64,000 nucleotides of DNA from Rallus limicola (Eukaryota > Chordata > Aves > Gruiformes > Rallidae). The notes below the pieces were generated by a model. It had not been told where the DNA came from, searched no databases, and worked only from the letters and a program-made list of their open reading frames with translations. The stretch covers positions 1 through 64,000 of the forward strand of contig JAKCOZ010000059.1 of NCBI GenBank assembly GCA_022605955.1, in the 5' to 3' direction. Below are positions 51,199 through 63,600 of this stretch, piece after piece (position 1 is the stretch's first letter; each line of letters opens with the position of its first letter). The position numbers were made by a program, and so were the translations under genes.

Positions 51199-51612
51199 AT
51201 CATAGAATAGATCACTTTGGAAGGATTCTCAAAAGGTTGAATGTCCTGTTCAACACAAGGTCAGCAAGGAGATCAAACATAATTGCTCAGAGCTTTGTCT
51301 GGTCTGGTCTTGAAAACCTCACCTGCTCAGGTGACGGCAAAACCTCTGTGCGATCTGCTCCATTGTTTGTCTGTCATCATGTCAAAAAACTTTCTTCATA
51401 CTCAGCCTGAACCTTTTTTCGTTTTTTCAACTTGTACCAATTATTTCCCATCAAGTACCTCTGTAAACAGCCTGCCTATCCTCTTGATAACCTTCTCACG
51501 GAATATTTCTTATCTTAATATTGTTTATTCTCCTGCAGATTTAAAAAAAGGCAATCAGGGTTCTTCTGACCCCAGATTGTTGCTGATACACTTCTCTCCT
51601 GTGTTGAGCAAT
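51199..51612 (-). mobile_element. CR1 LINE fragment, old, antisense
   Basis: Plus reading starts with the antisense tail 'atcatagaatag' and 'cactttggaaggattctc'. It proceeds through 'tgcgatctgctccattg', 'ttcatactcagcctgaac', 'tttcaacttgtaccaattat' and 'tcttctgaccccagattg', in the usual order for CR1 3' regions. Many substitutions make it an older copy than the one at 3.6 kb. Plus-strand frames crossing it (51132-51410, 51283-51615) are artefacts. Confidence 0.85.
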
Positions 51613-52050
51613 TGACTTTTATAATGTTTTTCATTTTTAGTAAGCATGAATCTTAAAAAGAGTGAGCTTTACTGCTTTTATGCTTCCTTCTTTGATCTGT
51701 TTTGAAGTGTCTGGCACTTTGCAGGCGCTACAAAAACTAAACCACTGCAGCCTGAAAAGAAGCTTTGCAGTAGTTTCTAGATTGCTCTTCTACCCGCATT
51801 GTTTTCCTTTCTGAGCAGTGACTCAAGCTGGTTATGTTGATGCTTGTGCAATGGTGCTTGATTTTAGTTTGAAGAAGAGCATTTGTGTGTGTGTGTCAGG
51901 CCTAGCTCAGGTGTATTTCCAATTGGGCAGTTAATATACTTTACTTCTGTGCTGCTCGATGAACCTACCATGAGCTTTTGGTGAACTTTGAGTAATAGTA
52001 GAGCAACCAATCTCTAGACAAAAAAAAGAATTAACTGATAGTGAGGACAC
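51613..52050. other. Non-coding spacer
   Basis: No gene recognised. A (TG)n-like patch lies at about 51884-51897. Confidence 0.5.
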
Positions 52051-52054
52051 TTAT

Positions 52055-52125
52055 GTTTTGCTGTTTCCACACAAAGGGGGGAAATAGTCACAGGAATGTT
52101 TTGCCCAAGATCGTGCAGGTGGGAA
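52055..52125 (-). mobile_element. Possible MIR-like SINE relict, antisense
   Basis: 'gctgtttccacacaaagg', then 'gaaatagtcacaggaatg' and 'ttttgcccaagatcgtgc' follow the order of the antisense MIR core ('ttacagatgaggaaactgagg' ... 'gacttgcccaaggtcacaca'). 'gggaattcaactctt' then sits where the antisense tRNA-derived head is expected. It is degraded. Confidence 0.4.
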
Positions 52126-52129
52126 TTCA

Positions 52130-55100
52130 ACTCTTCATACAGCAATGTGAATACTGCAGCCATCTCATGTTGCCCCTGTACCCTTCCCTAACCACTGCCT
52201 CCATGTTCATGTATGTTTCTTGCCGATGAGCATCAGAATATTTTTCAGGGTGTAATGCTCAGGAGAGGTTTGTCTGTGTGAGAGAGACTGAGACCAGAGG
52301 GGTGATGTAGCTACCTCTCCTTTCAACTTCCACTTCTGACTCTTTCCAAATTACTGCAATATTTCATGGCTTCAAGTAAAGGTCTTAAAATCACTGATTA
52401 AAAACCTGGAAAGGAAGCATCAGTTGTATGAAACTGTGTTGTATAAAAAAGGAGCTAGTATGACAAAGAATCTAGTATGACAAAGAATCTAGTATTTTTT
52501 TCTCTCCCTGCTGTCATCTTCAAATGTCTTGTATTCAGTGCATATTGAGATAGCTGGAAGTTGTGTGATATTGATGGTGATACTAACAGTATAAATTATA
52601 TAAATAGTATGAATGATATATTTATACTAATAGTATAAATGGGACAGTAGTGACATTCAAATGGAATAATTTTTTTAAACACTTCTTGGGCAAACTTATA
52701 GCAGTAAGGGATATGTGTGATTCAGTAACATGCCACTTTCTACCTGTGTACCTCAACTAAAATAAAAAAATTGGAGGCCAGCATATCTCTTAGGCATTTC
52801 TTAGAGTAATGGATCAGAAGGGTGGTTCACAAGGTTAGTAACGGTGTAAAGAATTAATTTTTTCCTCTGGTTATTACGATGAAAATTTGTTGCTATCTGA
52901 TAGCTGTTTGGCTCTTAGTGTTCAATAAACTGATGGCTCTGGCTGGTGACTTGTGGGCAGCTGTCTGCACTGTGCAGCTGGCACTCCCTGACAATAATTC
53001 AGGAGGACCAAGTTTTGGATGGATGTAGATGTGCAGTGCTACCCTTACACTTAAATCTGTCCCCTTGTGACCATGATGAATGTAATTTGGCTGCCAGAGC
53101 TGTGGAGGAAGCTTGCACTGCTTTTACCCTTGCTGTACTTGTCTCTACTGAATGGAGTGGTCTAATTTCCCTGGCTGTACTAGTCAGGTATCTTTCTCAA
53201 TCACAATATAAATTTCTTGAAGGTGTGCCCCATGCACTTTTACTTAATTACCAAAACAGTATTACTCAATTTAAAAATAAAAAAAAATATATATTAACTG
53301 ACTTCTCATATCATGTGGGATCTGGTGTAGTGGGAAGACAATTAGTAATTAGTCTCAAAAGTCAAAGGGTGGTGTTTTTTTTTAAAACCTGAAATAAGCC
53401 AAAGTCACCTGCTGCTCTAAATCTTTGAGTCACAACGTAAGTGTCATGCGGAGATGCTGGTCTTGCCATTTTGGCAAGGTGCTGCTCAAAAGGATTATTG
53501 AACCTGGTCAGAGGAGTACATTAAGGCAGGTGTGCTACTTTTTCTAGCTGGAGTGCTTAGGTTAATTTGGGTATCCCTTCATAATGTTACATTATGTGGT
53601 ACTGACAGAGCGTGCTACATCTAAAGACCACGCTCTTGGTCCCCTTGTGATTTGGCTAGGTTTGATGTTCTGTTGCCTGAGGATCTCAGTTATTCACCAT
53701 ATGATAATCTGCTTGAACTTTCGAAATCTGAATGTTTAGGTCTTGCTTGTTGCATCTCTGGCATTGGAACTTTGACACATGTCCAGCCAAGTATGGAAGA
53801 AAGATTAGAAGCAGAAGGCCTATCTGCTTGTATGGGTTTAGTTTGTCTGGCCTACCTGCTCTCATAAGCATTTGTTTCAGGCCTTTGGCTTAATATATCT
53901 ATAGGTCTAAAGTAAATAGGGGTAAAAAACCTTCAGCCATACCACCCCCAAATTATCTTGATCCTTCTCCAAATAGCATCTAGGGCTCCTAGGAAATCCA
54001 GAGAAACCATTGCACATTGTGTACACTACTGTTACACTGGAATCATGCAGCAGATAGGCACTGGCAATAAATATCTCTCACTTCTATATTATAAAGAGAA
54101 CTTCCCTGAAAACAGTGAATGTGATTTCAAATAGAGCTTTGAAAATAGGGACTTGCCTATCCCACGTAGGTATCCCAGGCTACTAAATATTGTAGAGCCT
54201 CTTCTGGTTTAAATCCCAATGTTCATTCTCTACTGGAAAATATTCAACCTTTTCAAATTAAACACATTATGAAAAAAATGACAATTTCTTTTAAACAAAA
54301 TTTGAAAAAAGTCATATGGTAATGCTGGTAAGTAATGTCTGTGTAATCTACTATTAATCAGCGCTGCATAAGCTGATGGACAGTTAAGTTCATTTTGATA
54401 GTTTTCACACCCTTCATATTTTTTAATCTGAGTCTGAAAATCACCCCATACTATGCAGTTATAGCAGAGTATATATATCTATCAAAATTTCCCCTGAAGT
54501 GTTAAGTGGACATATTTTTTCCTTCACAGCAATCCTGGAAATGTAGATTGTGGTATCATTGAGAGCTGTCAAATTGCTACGTGGTCTGCCTGGGGTAGAC
54601 AGTGAATCCACTCTATGGTGTATTAGGCTTGTGAGCTATTTTTAAAATGGAAGCTGTTCTATAAATGTTTTAGGCGTAATTATAATATATTGGGAGAGAA
54701 CTCCCTGTGGAAATAGTGCAGAGCCTGGTTGGCTGGTGCAGCCTCTCCAAGGTATACAGACACAGAAAATGTATGAAGACCTCTGTCAGCCTTAAAGGCA
54801 GGTGAAATAAGCAGCTGCTTATCCTAGAAAGGTGATATGGCTTCCAAAGAAAGGAAGGGAATTTGCTCTGGTGGCACACTTGCCGTTTGCTGGCAATGAG
54901 CATTTGCTGCTAGAATTGTCAAAATGTTAAAGCTAGTCTTTCCAACCCTTTACAGAAATTTAGGAAAATAATAGGAAATAAATCTCCCTAGTGGCACCTG
55001 TTCTGACTTGATTTTTCAGTATTTGTGAAAAACAAGGAGAAGAGTGGGCTAAACTATCTGAACACAAGTTTATCTATGGCTTGTTAGCTCTATCAAGCCA

Positions 55101-55790
55101 ACTAGATATAGCTGAAAGGTGCGCAATGGAAACAGGATTTATTGTAGAGATAAAAAGCAATTGTAGGTTGAGAGAGTAGTGACTCTCCAGCTATGAATAG
55201 TCTGTTTTAGCTACATGGAGAGCATGTTTGATACAAACTAAGGAAAACCAGGACTTAATTTAATTTGTCTGCTGTAAGAATCTTCTGAACACTTTCGTCT
55301 CAGGGCTCTAACATATTCCTCAAGTAAGAATGGACAGTTGAGTAGAAATGTGTACTTGTAGCTATCTAAAATGTTGTCTGCCACATGCCATGAGAGTGCA
55401 CTTCTGTTGAACAGCTCTTGAGTGGTGCTAGCTAAAGAATTTGGAAGAAAGCCATTTTTGCAGCTAGTATAATACCTGTATGAAGTGGAAAGCAAATTTA
55501 GTGCAGGAGGTAAGAAGTTGCTTGGCTAAGGAGATAAGATAGGAATTCAAAATAATCCTTCAGCTGGCTCCATTGTTTATTTTGTTTTTTAAGCAAGTGT
55601 CCATGCATATACACTGTGGTTGTATTTGAATAGATGCATAAATTCTTTGCTCATTATGTGACATTGTTTGGAAAACTTCATTTGTGTTATTTGGCTGATA
55701 CACAGCTGAGCAAAGGCTTAGGTGTTGAGAATAATTAATGACCTTTCTGCATTTGCCACAATCTATGGTTGATTATTCCCTAGACTTTTC
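52130..55790. other. Non-coding stretch, no recognised gene
   Basis: It includes a 17-bp tandem duplication (52455-52495) and an AT-rich patch of 'agtataaat'-like words (about 52585-52640). The 148-codon plus frame at 52946-53392 contains no recognised domain and degenerates into lysine- and phenylalanine-rich low-complexity sequence. I treat it as chance. Confidence 0.5.
52455..52495 (+). repeat. 17-bp tandem duplication (about 2.4 copies)
   Basis: CTAGTATGACAAAGAAT at 52455-52471 is repeated exactly at 52472-52488, followed by CTAGTAT (52489-52495). Confidence 0.93.
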
Positions 55791-55793
55791 CTG

Positions 55794-55905
55794 TCCCTTT
55801 GAGATAGGATCTTAGTTTCTTTATCAGTAAAATGTGGTCAGATTTCAACTTAATAGTTTCAAATGATATTTGAAGTGCTTTGAAAGATGTATGAAGATGG
55901 AAAAG
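55794..55905 (+). mobile_element. MIR-like SINE core and tail relict
   Basis: 'cttagtttctttatcagtaa' with 'aatgtgg', then, after a gap, 'atttgaagtgctttgaaag' and 'atgtatgaag' correspond in order to the MIR core ('ctcagtttcctcatctgtaaaatgggg') and its 3' section ('tgaagtgctttgaaa'). This is the clearest of the MIR-like relicts in the window. Confidence 0.5.
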
Positions 55906-55909
55906 GCTA

Positions 55910-56311
55910 GTGAAGCGAAAACCCTTACTACTATTATACCTCAGCTAAAATTAAGATTTGGTCTCTCTAGAAAGAAAATCTGCCAAAGTTAATACTTAAT
56001 CCAGTGGAGTGCCAGAAATTTATTCAAACAGTGCATATGAACCTCAAAAAACATGCAGTAAAAATATTCAGGTGTGGAAATCTGTGTAATTTAGCCTTTA
56101 CAAATCTTTACATTTTAAAGCAACCAACAGATTCATCATTAATTTTTTGGATGACGTACAGAACATTCTCTCCCTCTTTCCATCTGTCTCAGAAGATTAT
56201 TTTTTTTCCTTGCCTCCTTTTTTTTCTTTCCCTTCAGAGCAAAAATGCTAAGTAATCCTGAAGACAGGAACTGTATTTATAGCCCCCTAGTTAGCTCACC
56301 GAGAAGCATTA
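55910..56311. other. Non-coding stretch
   Basis: No gene recognised. Pyrimidine-rich patches lie around 56165-56235. Confidence 0.5.
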
Positions 56312-56319
56312 ATGCAAAT
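56312..56319 (+). promoter_or_regulatory. Octamer (POU) motif
   Basis: ATGCAAAT is the perfect octamer bound by POU-domain factors. At least four other octamers occur in the window (15867, 24427, 27223, 34754), so alone it means little. It is listed because a G-quadruplex motif and an X-box follow within 330 bp. Confidence 0.3.
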
Positions 56320-56514
56320 CAGTTTATGCCTTTTAAAGAATGCTGCAATCATGTGATTTCTTCCTCAGGAATGAAAGATTAATGTATGTCAAATTTAGAG
56401 GCTCTTGATATAGGTATATCCTCTTAAACAAAAACCTTTGCTGTTAAGAAATGAGAAGTATGCTGTAAAGAAAAACAAGCAATGGATTTATGTTGGTTAA
56501 TAAGCATGCAAACT

Positions 56515-56539
56515 GGGGGATGGGGGAAGGGGGGGAGGG
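56515..56539 (+). repeat. Plus-strand G-quadruplex motif
   Basis: G-runs of 5 (56515-56519), 5 (56522-56526), 7 (56529-56535) and 3 (56537-56539) with loops of 2, 2 and 1 bases form a canonical quadruplex pattern with very short loops. It lies 85 bp before the X-box-type site. Confidence 0.88.
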
Positions 56540-56624
56540 AAGCTAATAAAAACCTGTTGGACTATCCCCAGCTCCTGACAATCACATCATTTGTGTAAAG
56601 CCTCTGCTGCTATTTGTTAATATG

Positions 56625-56638
56625 GTTGCTATGGCAAC
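56625..56638. promoter_or_regulatory. RFX/X-box-type site
   Basis: GTTGCTATGGCAAC has inverted GTTGC/GCAAC half-sites with a two-base AT centre, matching the X-box recognised by RFX factors in ciliary-gene promoters. It is the second strong RFX-type match in the window. A G-quadruplex motif is immediately upstream on the plus strand. No start site or exon is identifiable nearby, so promoter or enhancer status is inferred only. Confidence 0.55.
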
Positions 56639-56639
56639 T

Positions 56640-59600
56640 GAAAACCTACATCTCTTCAAGGTAAAATCAGAAGTGCAGCAAGCGCAAGAACCGTCTTTAC
56701 ACATGCACAGATGTGTGCTTTGTCTCTTCTGCCTCTTTTCACAATAGATAATGACTAAAGCTCTTCTCTTCGTTTCCTTTTCCATTCTGGCACTGGGAAG
56801 GGTAATTGTGAGTTCTGAGTGGTAAAATGTGAAACCCACTGGGGGAGTGAGAGATCTACTACCTGCTGGACTGCCAGCGATTTCTTCGACAGATGGTATT
56901 AGGTCTCAAAAGAGTCTAATTGGCTTATCATAGCCAATGCACGTGTTACAAGTGCTTAGATAAAGCCAGCAAATACACATTAGCTTGATGACTTGATTTA
57001 GTATCTGTGCTTTTAAAGAAAAATATAGGCAAGATGGCACAACCACATTTCAATGGTGGATTTGAACTTCTCAGACCCTTCAATCCATGGATGGAGTCCT
57101 AGAAGAAATTAATAAAAACATCTACGTACGATCTCAGAGCCTGGTACAACCTGTGCACTTGCTTGGGAAGCTTTGTGCTGTCCCTACTATAGCCTGCTGC
57201 AGTGCTGGAAAACTGCCACAGTCCAGGTGGCTTCGTAGGAGCTGTCTCAAAAGGTTCCTCTGAGGTAAAGGTGTTTTTTGAGGGTATTCCTAAAGAGCAC
57301 CCATTTGAAAATCTTGGTGCACGTAACATTTTAGTACAACTCCTCTCTTCCTCTGACTGTCACATGCACAAGGGAAAACTGGACTGCTGAGCTGGCTAGG
57401 AAGTGACAGGTAAAGAGCAGCTGCTAGCAAGGTCTGGACTGTGAAGCGATAGGATTAGCCTGCTCCACTTTAGCCAGATAAAGTCAACCTATAGTTCCAG
57501 TTCAATCACTTGGACTTTTTAAAAAATAAATTAAAACACAGAGGTACATGTTTCATGGGAGTTGTCAGAGGAGATCAGCTAATGTTTCTAAGCATTGTCA
57601 TGATCTGTAAAACAATGATTCCTATACTGTAGCTTAGGCAAGGTCACAGAATTTGGAAAATTTTAATTTTGTCGGAGGTGGTATAGTCTTGTAAATGAGC
57701 TATTTCTGTCAGTTTTAATGAGCACAAGGACTTGTCCCTGTTTCTTGCTACACGATTTATCAACAAAAGAAGTCCTTTCTGTTGGTAGGGTTTTCAGAGT
57801 AGTTCAGTTTTATTGCAAGGTTACTATTGACTATCTAGTGTTAATAACTAAAATAAAATATCTAAAATTATCTGTAGGTAAAATGTGGTTGTTCCTTTTG
57901 CTTTTTTTTTTTTTTTTTCTTTGTCCATTTTCTCATGGTTCTCTAGGTAGATGAAGTGGTTCTCTGGATGCTGGATAAAGCCATTCAGTGTCTGTGAGAC
58001 AGCACTGACTTTGCAACATATCAGTGCTGGTTAGCACTCTTCCTGGACCTGGCACCCACTATGATTTGTCAGCAGGTGATTCTGGCAAACTTATCATGCA
58101 GCTGCTTAGTTGAGCTGGTTAGCAAAGCCTGCCTTTAGCCATAAAAAGAAGGCATTTATTTATGTGTTATGGTGTCCATGTTTTCAAAAATCTCCATTGT
58201 CTTGGATTGAAACAGGGTTTTTTCTACTTCAGGAGCTCCATAATGTGTGTGTGCCCTCAATGGGCAGCTTAAAGAATAACCCTCGATATATAACATGCCA
58301 AGCAGGAAAAAGTAACAGACATTAAAGCAAACAAAAAAAACCCCGCTCCAAAACTCTTGTCAGTTTTTTACAAAGTCACAAATACAAGAGGATTAAGCCC
58401 TGCATTTGAAGGAATCTATGGGCCTGCCATGTGAGGACCATATTGGGAGAACCATTCTGAATCTAAAAGCAGAACTAAAAGAAATTTTTCAGCTATGCAA
58501 TTATTGCAAAATTTGAAGGCCAGACACCTTCAAATGAGCCTGGGCATGGAGACACTGCATCATATGGCAAAAGGAAATTATCCTGTGGAGAATGACTTTC
58601 AGATATTCACTGGCTTCATGTAGTTCATGTTAGCATACTGTGAACAGGGGCACAGAAGCTGCTTTTGTTGACTTACACAATGAGTTTATAGAAGAGTGGA
58701 GATTATAGAAAAGGAGCAGACCCAGGAGCCTGCAGAGTATTTTATGTTGAGCATGATATCAAACCAGAACTGCCTACAAATCCTTATTTAGTCCCACAGT
58801 TTCCTGTATTGTTACACACAGATTCACGCATCTTTTGTAACATTTGCAGGCTCTTGTGGGATAGGATTGTTTGTTCCTCTTCAGGACCTGGTCAGCAGTC
58901 TATTGACAAGAAATATTTTGCGATATCTGACATGCTTGGATTTTGTGCTGTGCTTCAGTTTACAAGTTGTTTTCAATGTGAACTTTGTTTTTTTCATGTA
59001 CTATCATATTAGAAAGCTACAAATATAAGTATAAATGAATTATCTGCACCGTTCTTAAATTACTTTTTGTATGAAGCAAGGAGGTCTGTGGTTAAAAACT
59101 TGTGTAGGTTCACCCTTCTGGAAGGAAAACAGGTATGCCAAAAGGTTTCTTAGAGCTATTTATATATAGTGAGAGCAAACAGTCTACAGAAACCAATAAA
59201 GTGGCACCCTGGGTCTACAAATTAGCAAACAACTAGAATTTGATTAAAATTGCGATTGGATTCAGCAAGTCAGAGTTCTTAGCTAGCACAATCTATAAAA
59301 TTCATCAGCCACAGAATACCACATGCAGATTGGCAAGCTCTTCATCCAAGAAGTTTTAGAAAATAAGCACAACTGGCGCTTCACATCCCCACCACATACG
59401 AGAACAATATGTTTCAGAGCAGTTTGTCACAAAACAGCATGCCTATTAGCAATTCATTACTCATTAAGACTGCCACATGTGCAATAAGTGCACATACATA
59501 TGATGCTATTCCTGGAAGTGCTGATTCATTGTATGGATTGTTTATGGCATCTGTTGTCACTTAGAGTTCCCTCTATGAGTAAATGCTTGTCTCTTGATTC

Positions 59601-60219
59601 ACAGATGCTATTAGGAGTGCAGCCGGGTATAAGCTTGCCTAAGTTTGTCGTTAGGGCTTTAAACGCATCAGCATTGCAAGTGTCCATTGCAGCAACCCTA
59701 GAGAACCCTAGGGAAAATTATGTGATTGTTTGTTTGGATTGTAAATTGTACAGTAAAACCTCAAAAGCTGTGTCGGGACAGGCAGGATGAGTTCCTTCAT
59801 AACTCTGCATCCTGGTAGAGACCTTGCATGGTATGAAGTTCCTAGTCGGTGATTATGGAAAAGAAGTTAGGTGTTTCTCTAGCTGCAGAAAAGCCGGATC
59901 TCTTCAAGGCACAGTTGTTAGGTATTCATCAGTGCTTCCCACACTGGTGTTCATAAGCTTTCTTCAGATGTGCTGTACAAGCTCTACAGGATGAGGGAAT
60001 GGTTTTCTCTCCTTGTGGTTTTCAGCTCCAGGTAAAATCTCCTCACAGTGGCATTAAAAGTTTCCATCCCAAGTTCATCCAAGCCAGTAGCCCAAGAGTT
60101 TATTTCCCAATGTCTTGTTTACTAACCATGAACCTGTATCAATGTTAGATGGTCTGGGAAAGATAATTTATAGACTCTGGTACTGGATAGGGCTTTCTGT
60201 GATGCTGAAGGAATGGGAC
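56640..60219. other. Non-coding stretch, no recognised gene
   Basis: No recognised exon or transposon. There is a 17-T run at 57902-57918. Overlapping frames at 57099-57329 (minus) and 57202-57390 (plus) have no domain. Confidence 0.5.
57902..57918 (+). repeat. 17-bp poly-T run
   Basis: Uninterrupted T-run, with no retrocopy body recognised on the minus strand. Confidence 0.85.
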
Positions 60220-60600
60220 TTATTTGTCCAGTTCTGTGATAGGTTCATGCTGGATTATTTCATGCTGAGCTTCTGGAGTAACTTGTGTCTGCAAACCAAC
60301 AAAATCCTGTGTTGCACTAATTGGCCTACTCCCTACACAGGGAAATTTTGTCCTGGAGTTGTCAAAGTCTGTTTCATAACCTTCCTGGCAGTTTCTAACA
60401 TCCTTCCACATTGTTGCAATTCCCAAAAGGGCTTTCCTGAACTGCGTGTGCAGTAGATGCTGCTCTGAGATTCCTTCTGAATTGCTGCTTATGCTTATCT
60501 CCCTTAGCCCATATACCCAGCCATCTGGAGAGGTATCCACAGGGAATGTCACCTTAGTGAGACTGAACAGTGTGGTGGATAAGTATGCGGTGTACCCCAA
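60220..60600 (-). other. Unexplained 126-codon open frame
   Basis: This minus-strand frame begins at a TTG codon (no ATG claimed) and ends at a stop at 60220. Its composition is moderately protein-like (TFPVDTSPDGWVYGLRE, FRKALLGIATMWKDVRNCQE). The following 120 bp on the same strand, in another frame, holds three N-x-S/T words close together (NLS, NWT, NKS) before a stop. A decayed endogenous viral or host gene could look like this, but I recognise no conserved motif, and this length is expected a few times by chance. A 113-codon plus frame overlaps it. Confidence 0.12.
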
Positions 60601-63600
60601 TTCAGAACGATATGGAATAATGCTGTTCTAATAAGTTCACGATAAAGTATTTTCAAATAGGCCTGCAATACTGAGAAGGTAGTAATGAGTTTTGCTTGCC
60701 ATAAAGCCTCCTTTCTCATTGCTTCAGACTAGTCCCTTTGTTCGGATGGTTCTTTAAGTCAAGGTCATTTCATTAGTTACTAGACAGTGATGTTTCTTTC
60801 GCCCCAGAGTTTAGTTTCTAAGCCTCAGAGATACTGTGTTTTAAGGCAGTAGATGGTTAGAATAGACTTTTAGGAAATCATTGTTCAAGATTATTGTTTA
60901 GTACATTTCCAAGGTTGCTACATCATACTTTTTTATAATTACAGTCTCCATTTCACCAATGTGTTTTGAATGCTTGGGTGTTTTGAATTTAAGTGGGTTT
61001 TGGTTGTGTATGTTTGTTTTTCCATTTTTACCTTTTGGTTTTTCTTGCCTCCCAAACAAAACCAATTTCATTTGGTAACTTGATAAATTCATTATAGCAG
61101 ATATCTAAGTCTTATATGCATGCCCTTTCAGTATAGGGTGTAGTCATTTGTCTAAATAGCGCTGCATGTTTTGACTTCAAATACTTTGGCCCTCAATTTG
61201 TAAGTTCTCAATTGTGCTCAAGCTTCGAAAAAGTGTTGGCAGATGTTGGCAAGAGGAAGGAGCTAACCCCTGTGCAAGTTTGTGGACCATACTTGGTGAT
61301 TTCCACCAAGCTATATCATTACCCTCAAGAATTCTTGATTAAAAATCACTCCTCTTTTTGGGTCGGTCAGCAGAAGATTGAATCTAATTTTATACCAGTG
61401 CTGACCCAATTTTAGGGAACTTAGCTCCTGCGGGGCCTGTGTTACTCCCTAGCCTATTTTCCATGAGCCCCTCTTACAAGGGAATACCTGAGGCTTGTTT
61501 GGAGCCTAAAAACCTTAACCAAAGGCAACCCTTTACAGTTATTTTCATTTAGACTTTTGCTTGTGTGAGATGTACCCTGCTGTAGCCTTTCCTTTGAGGT
61601 TTTGTTTAGGCAGCAGTTATCGCAGTTTATTGCTCCTTATGGTCACAGTAAGGGATGGAGCACAAAGGGAAATCAAATTATTTTCATTCCTTTCAATGAA
61701 ATATGTTTCCCAGCCTTGCTTATTTTGAATGCTAGTATTCAAGCCCCCTTGAGCGTGTTTCATTATAATGTGAAAGTTTAGTCATATAAATAATAAATTA
61801 AATACATCATAGCTAACTAAACAAAAGGTTTCTAGGAAAGACAAGTGATTGAATTCACTCACTTCCTTATTTATTGCACAAACATTTATACAAACGGGGT
61901 TGTGTGTTTTCTTCAACACTTTTCTTGGATCACAGACAATCTCTGGTTCTGTTTTTTTGTTGTTTGGTTTGGTGGGTTTTTTAAAATTATAACAGTGATG
62001 ATTCCTACAGCAATAGTCGGAGAACAGTGTGAGCTGAAAGTAAGTTCTTTCAGGAAAGCTTGGCACAGCACCATGCCCATTTCCCCTTGACATAATGAAA
62101 TACCATTGTTCTGCTGTTGCTTACACACTTTCACTGTTTTAATGTACCTGAGTTGTCGCTGTTGAATAGTATCCATTGTCTGAGATACGCTGTGAATAGG
62201 GGATGATGAAGCGGTGGCTTCCTGGAAAGGAGCAGAATTAATCTTCAGAGTCCCTCATCCTTTATAATAAAAGGCCTTCTGACAATTTGAAAACTGACAA
62301 GTGCGAGCGCTGTTAAAATTCATGCAGCTTGGAAAAAAGCCCTGTTGGATTGTCCATTTAAGTCCATTTTTAGGCTGGAAGCTTTTACTAGCTAGTTACA
62401 AATATATTGATTTTTAGAAAGAAATTATTGACCTTTAAAACCCTGGAGTCAGCTGTTGTTTAGCTTATTGGAGACATTTGGTTATTTATATTCACAGAGG
62501 TCTTTGTAAGAGCTGGCAAATTTTAGTTAGACCCTAAGCAACTATCAGAAGCAATGGATAGGCAATGAAAGCACTGTATTTACACAAAATACAATTACAC
62601 AAGTTGTCTGCAGGAGGTTAAGATACCACTTAAAGGACATAAGTCTGCATTCCAGAGCAGCCGACCTTAAACACTGTTTCCTCACTTCTTCCACCCCTAC
62701 TCTGGGACCATTTTCATACCATCTGCAATTTGAAAAGTTGATTTATTGTTCTCTTCTGTGTCTGTCCCACATGTGCTGTTTTAAGAGTTAGTAATAACTT
62801 TTTTAAGGAATATTAGGCCCTACCCTCTAAGCAGTTTAGTACTCACAGAAATGTGTGTGATGGTAGGTTTCTGAATGTGGGCTGAATGTATGTACCACTA
62901 ATTGTCATATTTGCCAGAGGAGGACTGGGCTATTTCTGCTGTGTCTTGTTGTATTTACATTTTCACCTCAGAAAATAAATTGTTTCCTAAGTTCAGGCAG
63001 AGGAACAATTTTCTGGCTGTCAAAACATATCAAGAAGTGGTATGTGAATGGGGTATTAGTTACTATGTGTTAACACTGCAGATCTGAGGATAAAAACAAT
63101 GCTGCTGTTTAGCACCTATAGATTGATGTTAGATTAAACATTATATATTGCATTGTTTTTCTATTGATTTTTCTTCTGGTTTTCCCTAAGCAGAATTCTC
63201 AGTTAATACCACAGGATTTGCCCTCCCTAGTAAGTTGACTGGTGTAGAAGGCTTGTCTCTGATACATCTAAGATGTTCAGTGAAAAAAGATTGTCATGAT
63301 TTAGCATGACTTTGAGTTGCAATAGGTTAAAATCAAATCCCTACATAGTTCTACAGCTTTCAGTTCTTATACTGGTAATATACTAGCAGCTACGTTTCTT
63401 CCCTTCATTATTTATTTCTTCAGCAGACTGCAGATCTCCACTATTACAGTGTTTTTAAGGAGATGTTTGCACCATGTTCTTTGTAACTCAGTGGTTGTTC
63501 CTAGTGGGTTTTTCTTTCTTCTGTGCATCACGAAATCCACTGTCCTCCACCATCTACAAGTCTGCTCATTCTGGGTGCCCACCCTGGTGTGCTGGCAGTG

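Noticed and set aside
51132..51615. Plus-strand frames of 92 and 110 codons
   Set aside because: They run antisense through an old CR1 fragment.
52946..53392. 148-codon plus-strand frame
   Set aside because: No recognised domain; the C-terminal part is low-complexity K/F-rich text from A- and T-runs.
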